Assembly (NCBI RefSeq): GCF_003309065.1
Contig: NZ_POAF01000013.1
Span: forward strand, 1 to 44,267
DNA from: Glutamicibacter soli
GTDB lineage: Bacteria > Actinomycetota > Actinomycetes > Actinomycetales > Micrococcaceae
Reading direction: 5' to 3'
Length of the DNA stretch: 44,267 nt
Below, in pieces: positions 16,592 to 23,941 of this stretch; the stretch's first letter is position 1; each line of letters starts with the position of its first letter. The position numbers and the translations under genes are program-made. The notes under the pieces are model-generated. The model searched no databases, was not told where the DNA came from, and saw only the letters and a list, made by a program, of their open reading frames with translations.

Positions 16592-18244
16592 TTACGTCGC
16601 CTCGTCCTGCCGGGAACCGCGCTGCGGAGCCTGCCCCGGAACCAGACCCGGCGCCTGGCCCGCGCCCGAGCCGGTGTCCTTGGTGAAGTAGGCGCTGATC
16701 GCTTCCGCCTCCGATGCCACCGTATCCGCGTCGACCAGGTCGTCTGCCTGGCTGGTGAGCAGCGCGCTCCAGGTGTCCAGGATCTGCTGCGCCGCCCCCG
16801 AATCGTAGAGCTTCGCGGTCAGTTCGGTTTTCGCCTGTTCGACCTTGGCACTGAAGTCCGTGTTGGCCAGGAACCGGGTGACCAGCGGATTGTCGTTCGC
16901 TGCGCGCGGGCGCCCTGCCTGGAGATCGCCCTGCCCGTCGCCCTGCGCCCCGGGGTCGGCAGATCCGCCTGCGTCCTGCTGCCCGGGGCCCTGCCCGTCC
17001 TGCGGTGACAGGCCGGCGGGCATCTCGCCCTTGGCCAGCTGCTGCAGCACCTGCAGCAAGGTGGTGTCCCCGGTGAGCTTCATGCCTTCGGGCAGGGCCG
17101 CGCCCTCGGGCAAGATTCCCTGCGTGATCTGCGCCGTCGCCGCCTGCACATCCGCGCCGGCGGGAAGGAAGCGTTCGAGCATCGCGTCGGTCCCCGGGCC
17201 GCTCCCGACTGGGCCGTCGGCGTCGCCGCGAGCACCGCCCATGCCACCCATGCCGCCGAAGGACAGGTTCTGGTCCCACGCGACCACGGTCATCGTGCCG
17301 CTGGAGGTGTCGTAGCGCAGGAACGAGTTGTTGCCCGGCCCGTCGATGTCATCGGAATTCGCGACCAGGTCCTGCATCGCAAGATAGGTCGCGAACTGGT
17401 CGACGTCCAGGTGCTCGGCCAGCTGCGCGGCGAAGTCCGCGTCGGAGGAGTTGTTCACGAAGTCTAGGAACTCGGCGATCGGCGTCAGGTCCTCGGCCCC
17501 TGACTCCACGCTGAAGGCGCTGTCGTAGTCGCTGCCGCTGGCGCCTCGGTAGGAGTAGTCGCCGCTGGAATCGGCCTTGTAGGTGATGCCTTCGCCGGTG
17601 AACACCGCCGCGCTGTACAACTCATCGGAGGGATTGTCGATGACCAGTCGGAGCTGGGCCGCGGAGCCGTTCAGCGTGAACCGGGTGGCCGCCGCCTGCT
17701 CGGTGGCCAGCCCCGCCTCGCCGAGCAACGCCAGCGCCACTGCCTCGTTCAGCGAGGTCTGCGAGGTGTTGGTGCGCACCACGAACTGCGTGCGGCCCGC
17801 GTAGCTCTGGCCGTCGACGAATTTGTCCAGCCGGATCTGCCAGGGCAGGTCCTGCGGGTCCGAACCGGTGTCCGCCTGGCGCAGCGTGGAATTGCCCTTC
17901 AGCCGCAGGCCGGCGTTCAGGAATACGGTGCCGTCGATGGTGACGGTTGCGCTGATCCATTCCTTGGACTGCTCCGACTCATAGGCCTCCAGCGCTGCGG
18001 CCACGTCCTGCTCGTCGGCCTCGACGTTGATCTCGTGCACCGAGTCGCTGTTGAAGAAGCTCGCGGTCTCGGCGCTGACCTGGGTGTTGACGATGCCGTC
18101 GGAGGCCTGGGCGCCGGGGACCGGGCTGCATCCGGCCAGCGCCATGGCGGCGATGGACAGCGTCGCGGCCATGGTCATCAGGTTGCGGGCGCCGCGCCGG
18201 GGACCGTCGGGGGCGGAATGCGTGAATTTGTCGCGGGGATACAT
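16592..18244 (-). CDS. CotH-family kinase-like lipoprotein
   Basis: 550 residues. A signal peptide ends in the lipobox LAGC (Cys39), so the protein should be lipid-anchored outside the membrane. CotH marks follow: AGLRLKGNST (111-120), the ITYKAD lysine (Lys223) and the DDIDGPGNNSFLRYD...VAWDQNLSFG stretch (298-330). CotH proteins have an atypical kinase fold and phosphorylate secreted proteins. Gly/Met and Gly/Gln/Asp-rich low-complexity inserts follow near 331-350 and 430-460. The start at 18244 has AGGAG at a good distance; longer starts overlap the VTC gene. It is 11 bases behind the VTC gene, in one operon. Confidence 0.8.
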   Translation of the reverse strand: MYPRDKFTHSAPDGPRRGARNLMTMAATLSIAAMALAGCSPVPGAQASDGIVNTQVSAETASFFNSDSVHEINVEADEQDVAAALEAYESEQSKEWISATVTIDGTVFLNAGLRLKGNSTLRQADTGSDPQDLPWQIRLDKFVDGQSYAGRTQFVVRTNTSQTSLNEAVALALLGEAGLATEQAAATRFTLNGSAAQLRLVIDNPSDELYSAAVFTGEGITYKADSSGDYSYRGASGSDYDSAFSVESGAEDLTPIAEFLDFVNNSSDADFAAQLAEHLDVDQFATYLAMQDLVANSDDIDGPGNNSFLRYDTSSGTMTVVAWDQNLSFGGMGGMGGARGDADGPVGSGPGTDAMLERFLPAGADVQAATAQITQGILPEGAALPEGMKLTGDTTLLQVLQQLAKGEMPAGLSPQDGQGPGQQDAGGSADPGAQGDGQGDLQAGRPRAANDNPLVTRFLANTDFSAKVEQAKTELTAKLYDSGAAQQILDTWSALLTSQADDLVDADTVASEAEAISAYFTKDTGSGAGQAPGLVPGQAPQRGSRQDEAT

Positions 18245-18255
18245 GTTCCGTGCTC

Positions 18256-19047
18256 CTAGTCCTGGAGGGAAAACTCGGTGGTGATCTTGTATTTGGTGCT
18301 CTGGTGCCAGCGGTTCGCCGGGAGCCCTGCGTGCAGCAGGCCCATTCCGGTGGCGAACTTGGAGATGCGCGAGGGGCGCACCCCGTGGCGCCACAGCAGC
18401 CGGTCGACCTCCCCGGCATTCAGCGCCGACTTGGTCTCCAGCACCACCTCGTTGCAGCGCAGCAGGCCGCGCCCGAGCGGATCGGCCCAGCGCAGCTGCT
18501 CGTCGATCGTGACGCGGCTGCCGGATTCGGCCCGGTAGAGCGTGGTGCGCCGGTAGGAGGACTCGATGACCGGTGCGAGCAGTTCCACGTCGATTCGGCA
18601 GTCGCCCAGTTCGTGCTCCAGCGTCTGCCGGACGTAGTCGCGGGCTTCGGCGTCCAAATTGCTGCGTTCAGCCGGGTTGTGTTCGATGCGCTCCTTGACC
18701 GTCTGCTCCCGTGCGCCTTCGGTCTTGACTTCCAGGAAACAGGCTCCGGTGTCCAGATAGCTTCGGGTGCGGACCTTGAAGCGCCGCCGCCGCGGGTGGG
18801 CCGCGAGGTGGAAGCTGGCCAATTCGGGGGTGTCGAAGTAGACCGACGAGTACCTGAAACTGCGCAGCTGGTCGATCTGCAGCACCTGGGCCCCGGCGGC
18901 CAGCACCGGGAGCAGCTGACCTGCTTGCGCTGCGGTGAGGATGTACTTGCGGTCGACACGGGTTTGCAGGGCCGCGTTGTCGTTGAGCTCCTCCAAGGTG
19001 ATGGAGGGAAGCTGATGGACCCAATCCGTGACGATTTCCCGGTTCAT
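18256..19047 (-). CDS. VTC-domain polyphosphate polymerase
   Basis: 263 residues, a stand-alone VTC catalytic domain. The basic tunnel residues known from yeast Vtc4 appear in order: RVDRKYI (30-36), FKVRTRSY (90-97), FLEVKTE (104-110), SYRRTTLYR (164-172), VVLETKSAL (201-209) and SRISKFATGMG (226-236). In yeast this domain makes inorganic polyphosphate from ATP. The ATG overlaps the DUF4956 stop by 4 bases (19044-19047), and the CotH gene follows closely. The protein has no membrane segment, so the DUF4956 partner may anchor it. Alternative: a VTC-like domain acting on another triphosphate substrate. Confidence 0.85.
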   Translation of the reverse strand: MNREIVTDWVHQLPSITLEELNDNAALQTRVDRKYILTAAQAGQLLPVLAAGAQVLQIDQLRSFRYSSVYFDTPELASFHLAAHPRRRRFKVRTRSYLDTGACFLEVKTEGAREQTVKERIEHNPAERSNLDAEARDYVRQTLEHELGDCRIDVELLAPVIESSYRRTTLYRAESGSRVTIDEQLRWADPLGRGLLRCNEVVLETKSALNAGEVDRLLWRHGVRPSRISKFATGMGLLHAGLPANRWHQSTKYKITTEFSLQD

Positions 19048-19712
19048 CGCGACTCCTGGGAGATGACTTCGTGGTTTTCGGCGGTCAGTGCGGTGCCGGC
19101 CGGCTTCGTGCGCGGCAGCGGCGGAACGGGTCTGGCCGAAGCAGGGCCGCCAAGCCCGCTGGACGGCGCGGCGGCGGAGAAGCGGACCTTGACGATCGTT
19201 TTGTCATTGACCAGGTCCACCTGCTGCACCGTGCACTGGTGGATCCGGGCACCGGGAAGCACCGAGGACAGATAGGCGTGCAGCTCCTCGTCGCCGCCCA
19301 CGGCCCGGTCCAGGACGATTTCCTGGTGTCGGTAGCGGGGCAGCACCTTGGAGCCGTCGGCGGCGAACATGACCAGCAGGATCAGCGTGATCAGCGCGAT
19401 CGGCAGCCACAGCGGATCCGGGGCCATGCCCGCAATCAGGCCGATGGCCAGGGCACAGAAGTAGTAGGCGATCTCATGCTGCTCAAGCTCGGTGGAACGC
19501 AGGCGGATGATCGACAGAACGCCGAACAGGCCGAGTCCCATGCCGATGCCGACGGAACTGCCGGATAGGGCCGCGGCCACGGCGAAAACGCCGATGTTGA
19601 TGCCGAAGTAGGACACCACCAGATCGCGTCGTCGATGCCGGGGCAGGTAGAGGCCGATGGCCAGCACCGCGATGGCTACCAGGTCCACGGCGGCGAAAAG
19701 CAGGATATTCAT
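19044..19712 (-). CDS. DUF4956 membrane protein, partner of VTC polymerase
   Basis: 222 residues. About four membrane helices occupy the first 120 residues, with the family phrase GLGLFGVLSIIRLRSTELEQHEIAYYF between helices 2 and 3. A soluble domain of about 60 residues follows (DGSKVLPRYRHQEIVLDRAVG onward), then a Pro/Ala-rich tail. AAGGAAG precedes the ATG. DUF4956 genes regularly sit beside VTC-domain genes; a role as a polyphosphate-conducting or anchoring membrane subunit is possible, in analogy with the membrane part of the eukaryotic VTC complex, but unproven. Confidence 0.82.
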   Translation of the reverse strand: MNILLFAAVDLVAIAVLAIGLYLPRHRRRDLVVSYFGINIGVFAVAAALSGSSVGIGMGLGLFGVLSIIRLRSTELEQHEIAYYFCALAIGLIAGMAPDPLWLPIALITLILLVMFAADGSKVLPRYRHQEIVLDRAVGGDEELHAYLSSVLPGARIHQCTVQQVDLVNDKTIVKVRFSAAAPSSGLGGPASARPVPPLPRTKPAGTALTAENHEVISQESR

Positions 19713-19813
19713 GGGGTTTCTTCCTTGGATGGGACGTTGGGGAGGGGCGCTTTCAGCTTTGTACCAGTGACTGTGTGCTTTCTTTGGCTGCCTCCTGAAA
19801 CACCTAAGGCGCA

Positions 19814-19835
19814 GGTCAGATTCGGGTCAACGGGC
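19814..19835 (+). promoter_or_regulatory. Possible PHO-box-like direct repeat upstream of VTC operon
   Basis: GGTCA at 19814-19818 and 19825-19829 is repeated with the exact 11-base period of actinobacterial PhoP boxes. The rest of each 11-mer fits the consensus only in part, and the repeat points away from the DUF4956 gene, so this is a weak candidate. Confidence 0.25.
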
Positions 19836-19954
19836 TTCCGGCGGAGCTCTTTGCTGTGAATGGAATCGCTGGATTTTTGCGGGAATCCGGGCGTTGGACG
19901 ACTTTGCTTGAGCAAGCAGTTTAAGAATTCTTAGAATCCATTCGCCCCGAGGTA

Positions 19955-19983
19955 TTGCGTCACCATTGCCAAGGTCCTATGGT
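19955..19983 (+). promoter_or_regulatory. Promoter of the GntR-ABC operon
   Basis: TTGCGT (19955-19960), a 17-base spacer and TATGGT (19978-19983) make a fair -35/-10 pair about 63 bases before the GntR start. Confidence 0.5.
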
Positions 19984-20002
19984 TAGTTACATGAGTAACG
20001 AA
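19983..20002. promoter_or_regulatory. Operator-like inverted repeat for the GntR regulator
   Basis: TTAGTTAC (19983-19990), ATGA, GTAACGAA (19995-20002): near-perfect 8-base half sites with one mismatch. It lies just downstream of the -10, where a bound repressor would block initiation, so autoregulation by the YtrA-type protein encoded next is likely. Confidence 0.6.
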
Positions 20003-20045
20003 CCCACTAAGTGAGGTGTGGGATCGGGCGTGGAGAGGAGCAAAG

Positions 20046-20405
20046 ATGATCGATGATTCCAAGCCGATCTTCATGCAGATTTCCGAACTGATCGAAAACG
20101 ACATCATTTCCGGAACCCTGCCCGAAGAGTCGCAGGTTCCATCCACCAACGAGTTCGCCGCCTTCTACCGGATCAACCCGGCAACCGCCGCCAAGGGCAT
20201 CAACAGGCTGGTGGAAGAGGGGCTTTTGTACAAGAAAAGGGGCATCGGAATGTTCGTCGCCCAGGGCGCGCCGGCCAAGCTGCGCAGCAGCCGCCGGGAA
20301 CACTTCGCCAAACAGTTCGTCACCCCCTTGACCGCCGAAGCGGCCAAGCTCGGGATCGAAATGGATGAACTGATTGCCATGATCAAATCAACCTCGGCCG
20401 GTTAA
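20046..20405 (+). CDS. GntR-family (YtrA subfamily) transcriptional regulator
   Basis: 119 residues, the short YtrA form: a winged helix of about 70 residues (FMQISELIENDIISG, QVPSTNEFAAFYRINPATAAKGINRLVEEGLLYKKRGIGMFV) and a 40-residue dimerisation tail. ATG 20046 has GGAG about 7-8 bases upstream. YtrA-type regulators repress ABC exporter operons in which they sit and respond to cell-envelope agents. The ABC ATPase gene follows 36 bases downstream, and an inverted repeat overlaps the promoter. Confidence 0.88.
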   Translation: MIDDSKPIFMQISELIENDIISGTLPEESQVPSTNEFAAFYRINPATAAKGINRLVEEGLLYKKRGIGMFVAQGAPAKLRSSRREHFAKQFVTPLTAEAAKLGIEMDELIAMIKSTSAG

Positions 20406-20441
20406 CACCGCCGGACTTAGAAGCACAGGCAGGAATGAGCC

Positions 20442-21359
20442 ATGAGTGAAACACCAGCCATCACCACCCGGGACCTGGCCAAGACCTACAAGGATGTCAG
20501 GGCGCTGGATGGGGTCAGCCTCAATCTCGCGCCGAACCGGATCTACGGGCTGCTCGGACGCAACGGAGCGGGCAAAACCACGTTGATGTCCATCCTCACC
20601 GGGCAGAACTTCGCGGACCGGGGCACGGCTGAAATTTTCGGGCACACACCCTTTGAGCATGACCCCACCTTGGCGCGGCTGTGCTTCATCCGCGAATCGC
20701 AGAAGTACCCTGACGATTTCAAGGTCCGACAGGCATTCAGCGCCGCGGCTATCTTCTTCGAGAACTGGAACGAGCAGCTCGCCCAGGACCTGGTGAAGGC
20801 CTTCAACCTTCCGCTCAATCGGCGGATCAAGAAACTCTCGCGCGGCCAGCTTTCCGCGGTGGGCGTGATCATCGGGATGGCCTCGCGTGCCGAGATCACC
20901 TTTTTCGACGAGCCCTACCTGGGACTGGACGCCGTGGCCCGGCAGATCTTCTACGACCGCCTGGTCGAGGACTTCGCGCAGCACCCGCGCACCATCGTGC
21001 TCTCCAGCCACCTGATCGACGAGGTCGCCAACCTGCTGGAGCACGTGATCGTGATCGACCAGGGCAGGATCATCATCGATTCCGAGGCCGAGGATCTGCA
21101 GGGCGCGGCCGTCACCGTCACCGGCAGCGCCCAGAAGGTCGAGGAATTCATCGCCGGCTACCCGGTCATCCACCGCGATGCACTGGGCTCGCTGGCCAGT
21201 ATTTCCATCCGCGCCCGGCTCACCGCCGAACAGCGCGCACGGGCGCAGATCCTGGGGCTGGAACTCAGCCCCGTATCGCTGCAGCAGCTGGTGGTCCGCA
21301 GCACGCTGAGCTCCCAATCGGACCGGGAACAGACTACCGAGAGGCAGGCCATCAAATGA
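20442..21359 (+). CDS. ABC exporter ATP-binding protein
   Basis: 305 residues. Walker A is GRNGAGKTT, the signature is LSRGQLSA (a variant of LSGGQ), Walker B is ITFFDEPYLGLDA, and the switch histidine is in LSSHLIDEVA. A C-terminal regulatory stretch of about 90 residues follows. AGGAA precedes the ATG. It pairs with the membrane protein encoded next, whose ATG overlaps this stop. The layout matches the YtrBC-type exporters controlled by YtrA regulators. Substrate unknown. Confidence 0.9.
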   Translation: MSETPAITTRDLAKTYKDVRALDGVSLNLAPNRIYGLLGRNGAGKTTLMSILTGQNFADRGTAEIFGHTPFEHDPTLARLCFIRESQKYPDDFKVRQAFSAAAIFFENWNEQLAQDLVKAFNLPLNRRIKKLSRGQLSAVGVIIGMASRAEITFFDEPYLGLDAVARQIFYDRLVEDFAQHPRTIVLSSHLIDEVANLLEHVIVIDQGRIIIDSEAEDLQGAAVTVTGSAQKVEEFIAGYPVIHRDALGSLASISIRARLTAEQRARAQILGLELSPVSLQQLVVRSTLSSQSDREQTTERQAIK

Positions 21360-22051
21360 GCCGCATCATGAAAGTCGCACGCATGCAACTGATCAACAAG
21401 TGGACGTTCATCGGCATCCCCCTGATCGTGCTGGCCGGATCGTTCCTGTTCACCTTGGCCGTCTGGTACCTGGTACGCCGCGGCGGAGGCGAAGGAACCC
21501 TCTACGGCGGAGGTGCCCAGGCGCCCATGTGGTACTTCCTGGCCCTCGGCATCCAGGCCCTGACGCTCACCTTCCCGTTCGCGATGGCCATGAGCGTCTC
21601 GCGGCGCAGCTTCTACCTGGGAACTCTCGCGCTGTTCGGCGGCTGCGCCATGGTGCTGGCAGTCTTCTACTACCTGATGGGCCTGCTGGAGGAGGCCACC
21701 GGTGGCTGGGGAGTGGACGGCCGGTTCTTCGCCCTGCAGTGGATCGCCGAGAACAACTGGCTGACGCAGATCCTGTTCTACTTCATGCTCACGGTGCTGC
21801 TGTTCATGGTCGGCTTCTACGCCGCGACGCTGTACATGCGCTGGCGGACCACCGGAGTGCTGGTCTTCACCATCGGACTGGGGCTTGCCCTGCTGGGAAC
21901 GGTTGCGCTGATCACGCTGACCGAAAGCTGGCCCGAGGTCGGCCGCTGGCTGGCAGGCTGGACCGCGGCGGGGGTCACGGCACTCGGCGCAGGACTGGCC
22001 GTCCTGCTGGCGGGATCGTCCTACCTGACCCTGCGCAAGGCCACCATCTAG
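21356..22051 (+). CDS. ABC exporter permease (six-helix)
   Basis: 231 residues with about six membrane segments, starting MSRIMKVARMQLINKWTFIGIPLIVLAGSF; it overlaps the ATPase gene by 4 bases. No family signature beyond ABC-2-like permeases is visible. Its fixed position after the ATPase makes it the membrane partner. Confidence 0.75.
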   Translation: MSRIMKVARMQLINKWTFIGIPLIVLAGSFLFTLAVWYLVRRGGGEGTLYGGGAQAPMWYFLALGIQALTLTFPFAMAMSVSRRSFYLGTLALFGGCAMVLAVFYYLMGLLEEATGGWGVDGRFFALQWIAENNWLTQILFYFMLTVLLFMVGFYAATLYMRWRTTGVLVFTIGLGLALLGTVALITLTESWPEVGRWLAGWTAAGVTALGAGLAVLLAGSSYLTLRKATI

Positions 22052-22077
22052 GGCACGGGAGACGAAGTCCTGGAGAT

Positions 22078-22128
22078 ACGGCGGACCGGGAAGCCTGTGC
22101 GGAATGCGGCAGGACCCCGGTCCGCCGT
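22078..22128 (+). terminator. 13-bp hairpin after the ABC exporter operon
   Basis: ACGGCGGACCGGG (22078-22090) pairs perfectly with CCCGGTCCGCCGT (22116-22128). The 25-base loop can itself fold through CCTG/CAGG. No T run follows. Confidence 0.6.
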
Positions 22129-22264
22129 TGCCATGCCCGCTCGTCGTGCGGCCATGTGAGACGCCTTGCGGGGTGGATGCGGAAACCAGAAAGTAGTCGC
22201 GGTCCGGCAGGCCGTCCGAATACCGATGAAAACACTGGTCACCACGAAGATGCGGGGATCTGGA

Positions 22265-22317
22265 GCGGCACCTTGGCAACTCGGCCCGCAACCCGCCCGC
22301 CCACGAGAAGGTGCCGC
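22265..22317. repeat. 10-bp perfect inverted repeat of unknown role
   Basis: GCGGCACCTT (22265-22274) and AAGGTGCCGC (22308-22317) with a 33-base GC-rich loop, 66 bases before the exonuclease start. Confidence 0.45.
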
Positions 22318-22369
22318 CGGGAGCGCGCCCCACCGGGCCTGCGTCACAGCCAGGAGCTGCAAAGCAGAG

Positions 22370-22375
22370 TAAACT
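22370..22375 (+). promoter_or_regulatory. -10 hexamer TAAACT for leaderless exonuclease gene
   Basis: TAAACT ends 7 bases before the GTG at 22383. This selects the GTG over the longer open frame. Confidence 0.5.
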
Positions 22376-22382
22376 GTGTGGC

Positions 22383-23384
22383 GTGGCTTTGGACTTCACT
22401 GCAGTAGATTTTGAGACAGCAAACGGTTTTATCGGCTCGGCCTGCTCGGTCGGCCTGGTCAAGGTACGCTCCGGGCGCATCGTTGAAACCGAGCAATGGC
22501 TCATGAAGCCGCCGGCAGGGTTCGACCATTTCGACCCGCGCAACGTCTCCATCCACCACATCACCGCAGACATGGTCGCCGACGCTCCGCGCGTGGATAC
22601 GAAGCTGCCTGACCTGCTGGACTTCGTCGGCTCCGACGTGCTCGTGGCGCACAATTCCGCCTTCGACTCCGGGGTGATCCGCGCGGCTTCCGAGGCCAGC
22701 GAGCGCCCGGTGCCGCAGATCGCGCACCTGTGCACCGTCAAGCTCTCCCGCAAGGCCTACGACCTGCCCAGCTACTCGCTGCCGTTCGTGGCCGAAGAAG
22801 CCGGCCATCCCATCGAGAACCACCACGAGGCGCTCGCCGACTCCGTGGCCTGCGCCTGGGCGATGATCGACATGGCCGAGCGCAGTGGCACCAGCTCGGT
22901 GCTGCAGACCGCCGACCACTACCGCGTGGGGCTTGGCCTGACCCAGGCCTGGAACCCGGGCGACGCGCTTTCCCGTGCCACCCGCGACGCGCAGGGCTGG
23001 CTTGCCTCCGGCAACCCGCTGCCCCCGCAGGGTGAGTTCGGCAACTGGCCGCAGGAAGGCCCCAACCCGCAGCCGAACCTGGATTCGGATCCCAGCCACC
23101 CGCTCTACGGCCAGGTCATCGTGTTCACCGGCAACCTGAGCCTGCCGCGGCCCAAGGCCAAGGAAATGGCGGCCGAGCACGGCGCCCAGTCGGCATCCCG
23201 CGTCACCCGCGCCACCACCGCACTGGTGGTCGGCGACGGCTTCGTCCCGCAGGATCTGGCCACCGGCCGGCTGACCAACAAGGCCAAACACGTGCTGCGC
23301 CTGCGCGAAAAGGGCCAGCGCGTGTCCATCATCTCCGAGGGCGAATTCCTGCAGATGGTCGGCGGTTTCGGGCTGACCGCCTAG
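22383..23384 (+). CDS. DnaQ-like 3'-5' exonuclease with C-terminal BRCT domain
   Basis: 333 residues from GTG 22383. The DEDDh exonuclease residues are visible: Asp9 and Glu11 (AVDFETANG), Asp95 (HNSAFDSG), and the His147/148 with Asp153 of HHEALADS. After a linker rich in Pro, Gly and Asn (about 205-235), residues 240-330 look like a BRCT domain (HPLYGQVIVFTGNLSLPRPKAKEMAAEHGA), as found at the end of DNA ligase. This fusion suggests a proofreading or repair nuclease recruited through its BRCT part. It is transcribed alone. Confidence 0.85.
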   Translation: MALDFTAVDFETANGFIGSACSVGLVKVRSGRIVETEQWLMKPPAGFDHFDPRNVSIHHITADMVADAPRVDTKLPDLLDFVGSDVLVAHNSAFDSGVIRAASEASERPVPQIAHLCTVKLSRKAYDLPSYSLPFVAEEAGHPIENHHEALADSVACAWAMIDMAERSGTSSVLQTADHYRVGLGLTQAWNPGDALSRATRDAQGWLASGNPLPPQGEFGNWPQEGPNPQPNLDSDPSHPLYGQVIVFTGNLSLPRPKAKEMAAEHGAQSASRVTRATTALVVGDGFVPQDLATGRLTNKAKHVLRLREKGQRVSIISEGEFLQMVGGFGLTA

Positions 23385-23480
23385 GTGCCAGTTCACTGGG
23401 AATACCGCTGGTGTTCACCTCCGGCACGCCGCGCAGCTGATAGGTTTGCACTGAACTAGCCGCCGAACGAAGCACTGTGC

Positions 23481-23870
23481 ATGATCGATTTTCTTTCCGA
23501 ACCGCCGGCAGGTTTTGTCCTGTCGCTGGCGGGACTGCTTTTCGCCGCCTGCCTGGCCATCTTCCTGGCCCGGCGCACCCGCATGGCCCGTTGCGGCGCC
23601 TGCATCGCCGGGGCCGCGGTCCTGCTGACCGGCGCTGCAGCGCTGGCCATGCTGTGTCCGCTCTCCTTCCAGGGGGCCGCCTGCGGCATGCCCGCCGGGG
23701 CACTGGATCTGGGCGCCGCGGCCGGCGAATGCGGGATCGTCGCCAAAACCGTGTTCGACACCGCGCTGTGGCTGGGCCTGGCCGGAGCCGCCGCAGCGTT
23801 CCTCAGCTTCGCCCCGGGACTGCGCACCACGCAGCCGGGAAGCGCCGACCCGCACGGCACGCACGCATAG
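23481..23870 (+). CDS. Small hypothetical membrane protein
   Basis: 129 residues with three predicted membrane segments (about 12-30, 38-60 and 90-110) and several cysteines (in RCGACIAG, LCPLSF, AACGM, GECG). I do not recognise a family. The start ATG 23481 is the only good one but lacks a clear ribosome site. A strong terminator follows directly, which supports it as a transcribed unit. Confidence 0.5.
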   Translation: MIDFLSEPPAGFVLSLAGLLFAACLAIFLARRTRMARCGACIAGAAVLLTGAAALAMLCPLSFQGAACGMPAGALDLGAAAGECGIVAKTVFDTALWLGLAGAAAAFLSFAPGLRTTQPGSADPHGTHA

Positions 23871-23887
23871 CAGGCCACCTAAAACAG

Positions 23888-23923
23888 AACGCCGCACACC
23901 CCGAAGGGTGCGCGGCGTTTTTT
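23888..23923. terminator. Intrinsic terminator, bidirectional
   Basis: AACGCCGC (23888-23895) pairs with GCGGCGTT (23912-23919) and CACCC with GGGTG inside, CGAA loop, followed by six T (23918-23923) and preceded by A-rich sequence. It serves the two converging genes. Confidence 0.88.
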
Positions 23924-23941
23924 ATCCGGGCTTGGTGCGGG

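Larger units (their letters stand above)
19713..20045. other. 333-base divergent intergenic region
   Basis: No gene is supported here. It carries, from left to right, the DUF4956 leader, a pair of GGTCA words 11 bases apart (19814, 19825), an inverted repeat TGCTT-GAGC-AAGCA (19905-19918), a perfect 10-base palindrome AAGAATTCTT (19923-19932), and the promoter and operator of the GntR gene (19955-20002). A 68-codon minus-strand frame overlaps the DUF4956 start but lacks a ribosome site and looks non-coding. Confidence 0.5.
22052..22382. other. 331-base non-coding region with two strong hairpins
   Basis: No gene is supported. Two long perfect stems are present (22078-22128 and 22265-22317), and the promoter of the exonuclease gene lies at its right end. 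The first hairpin probably terminates the ABC operon. The second has no clear purpose. Confidence 0.5.

Noticed and set aside
16592-17300. Gly/Met/Gln-rich segments in the CotH protein as evidence of a frameshift or fusion
   Set aside because: The frame stays open with normal codon use on both sides, and low-complexity inserts of this kind are common in CotH lipoproteins.
19709-19915. 68-codon minus-strand frame upstream of DUF4956
   Set aside because: No ribosome site, composition unlike the neighbours, and it overlaps the DUF4956 start and likely promoter.
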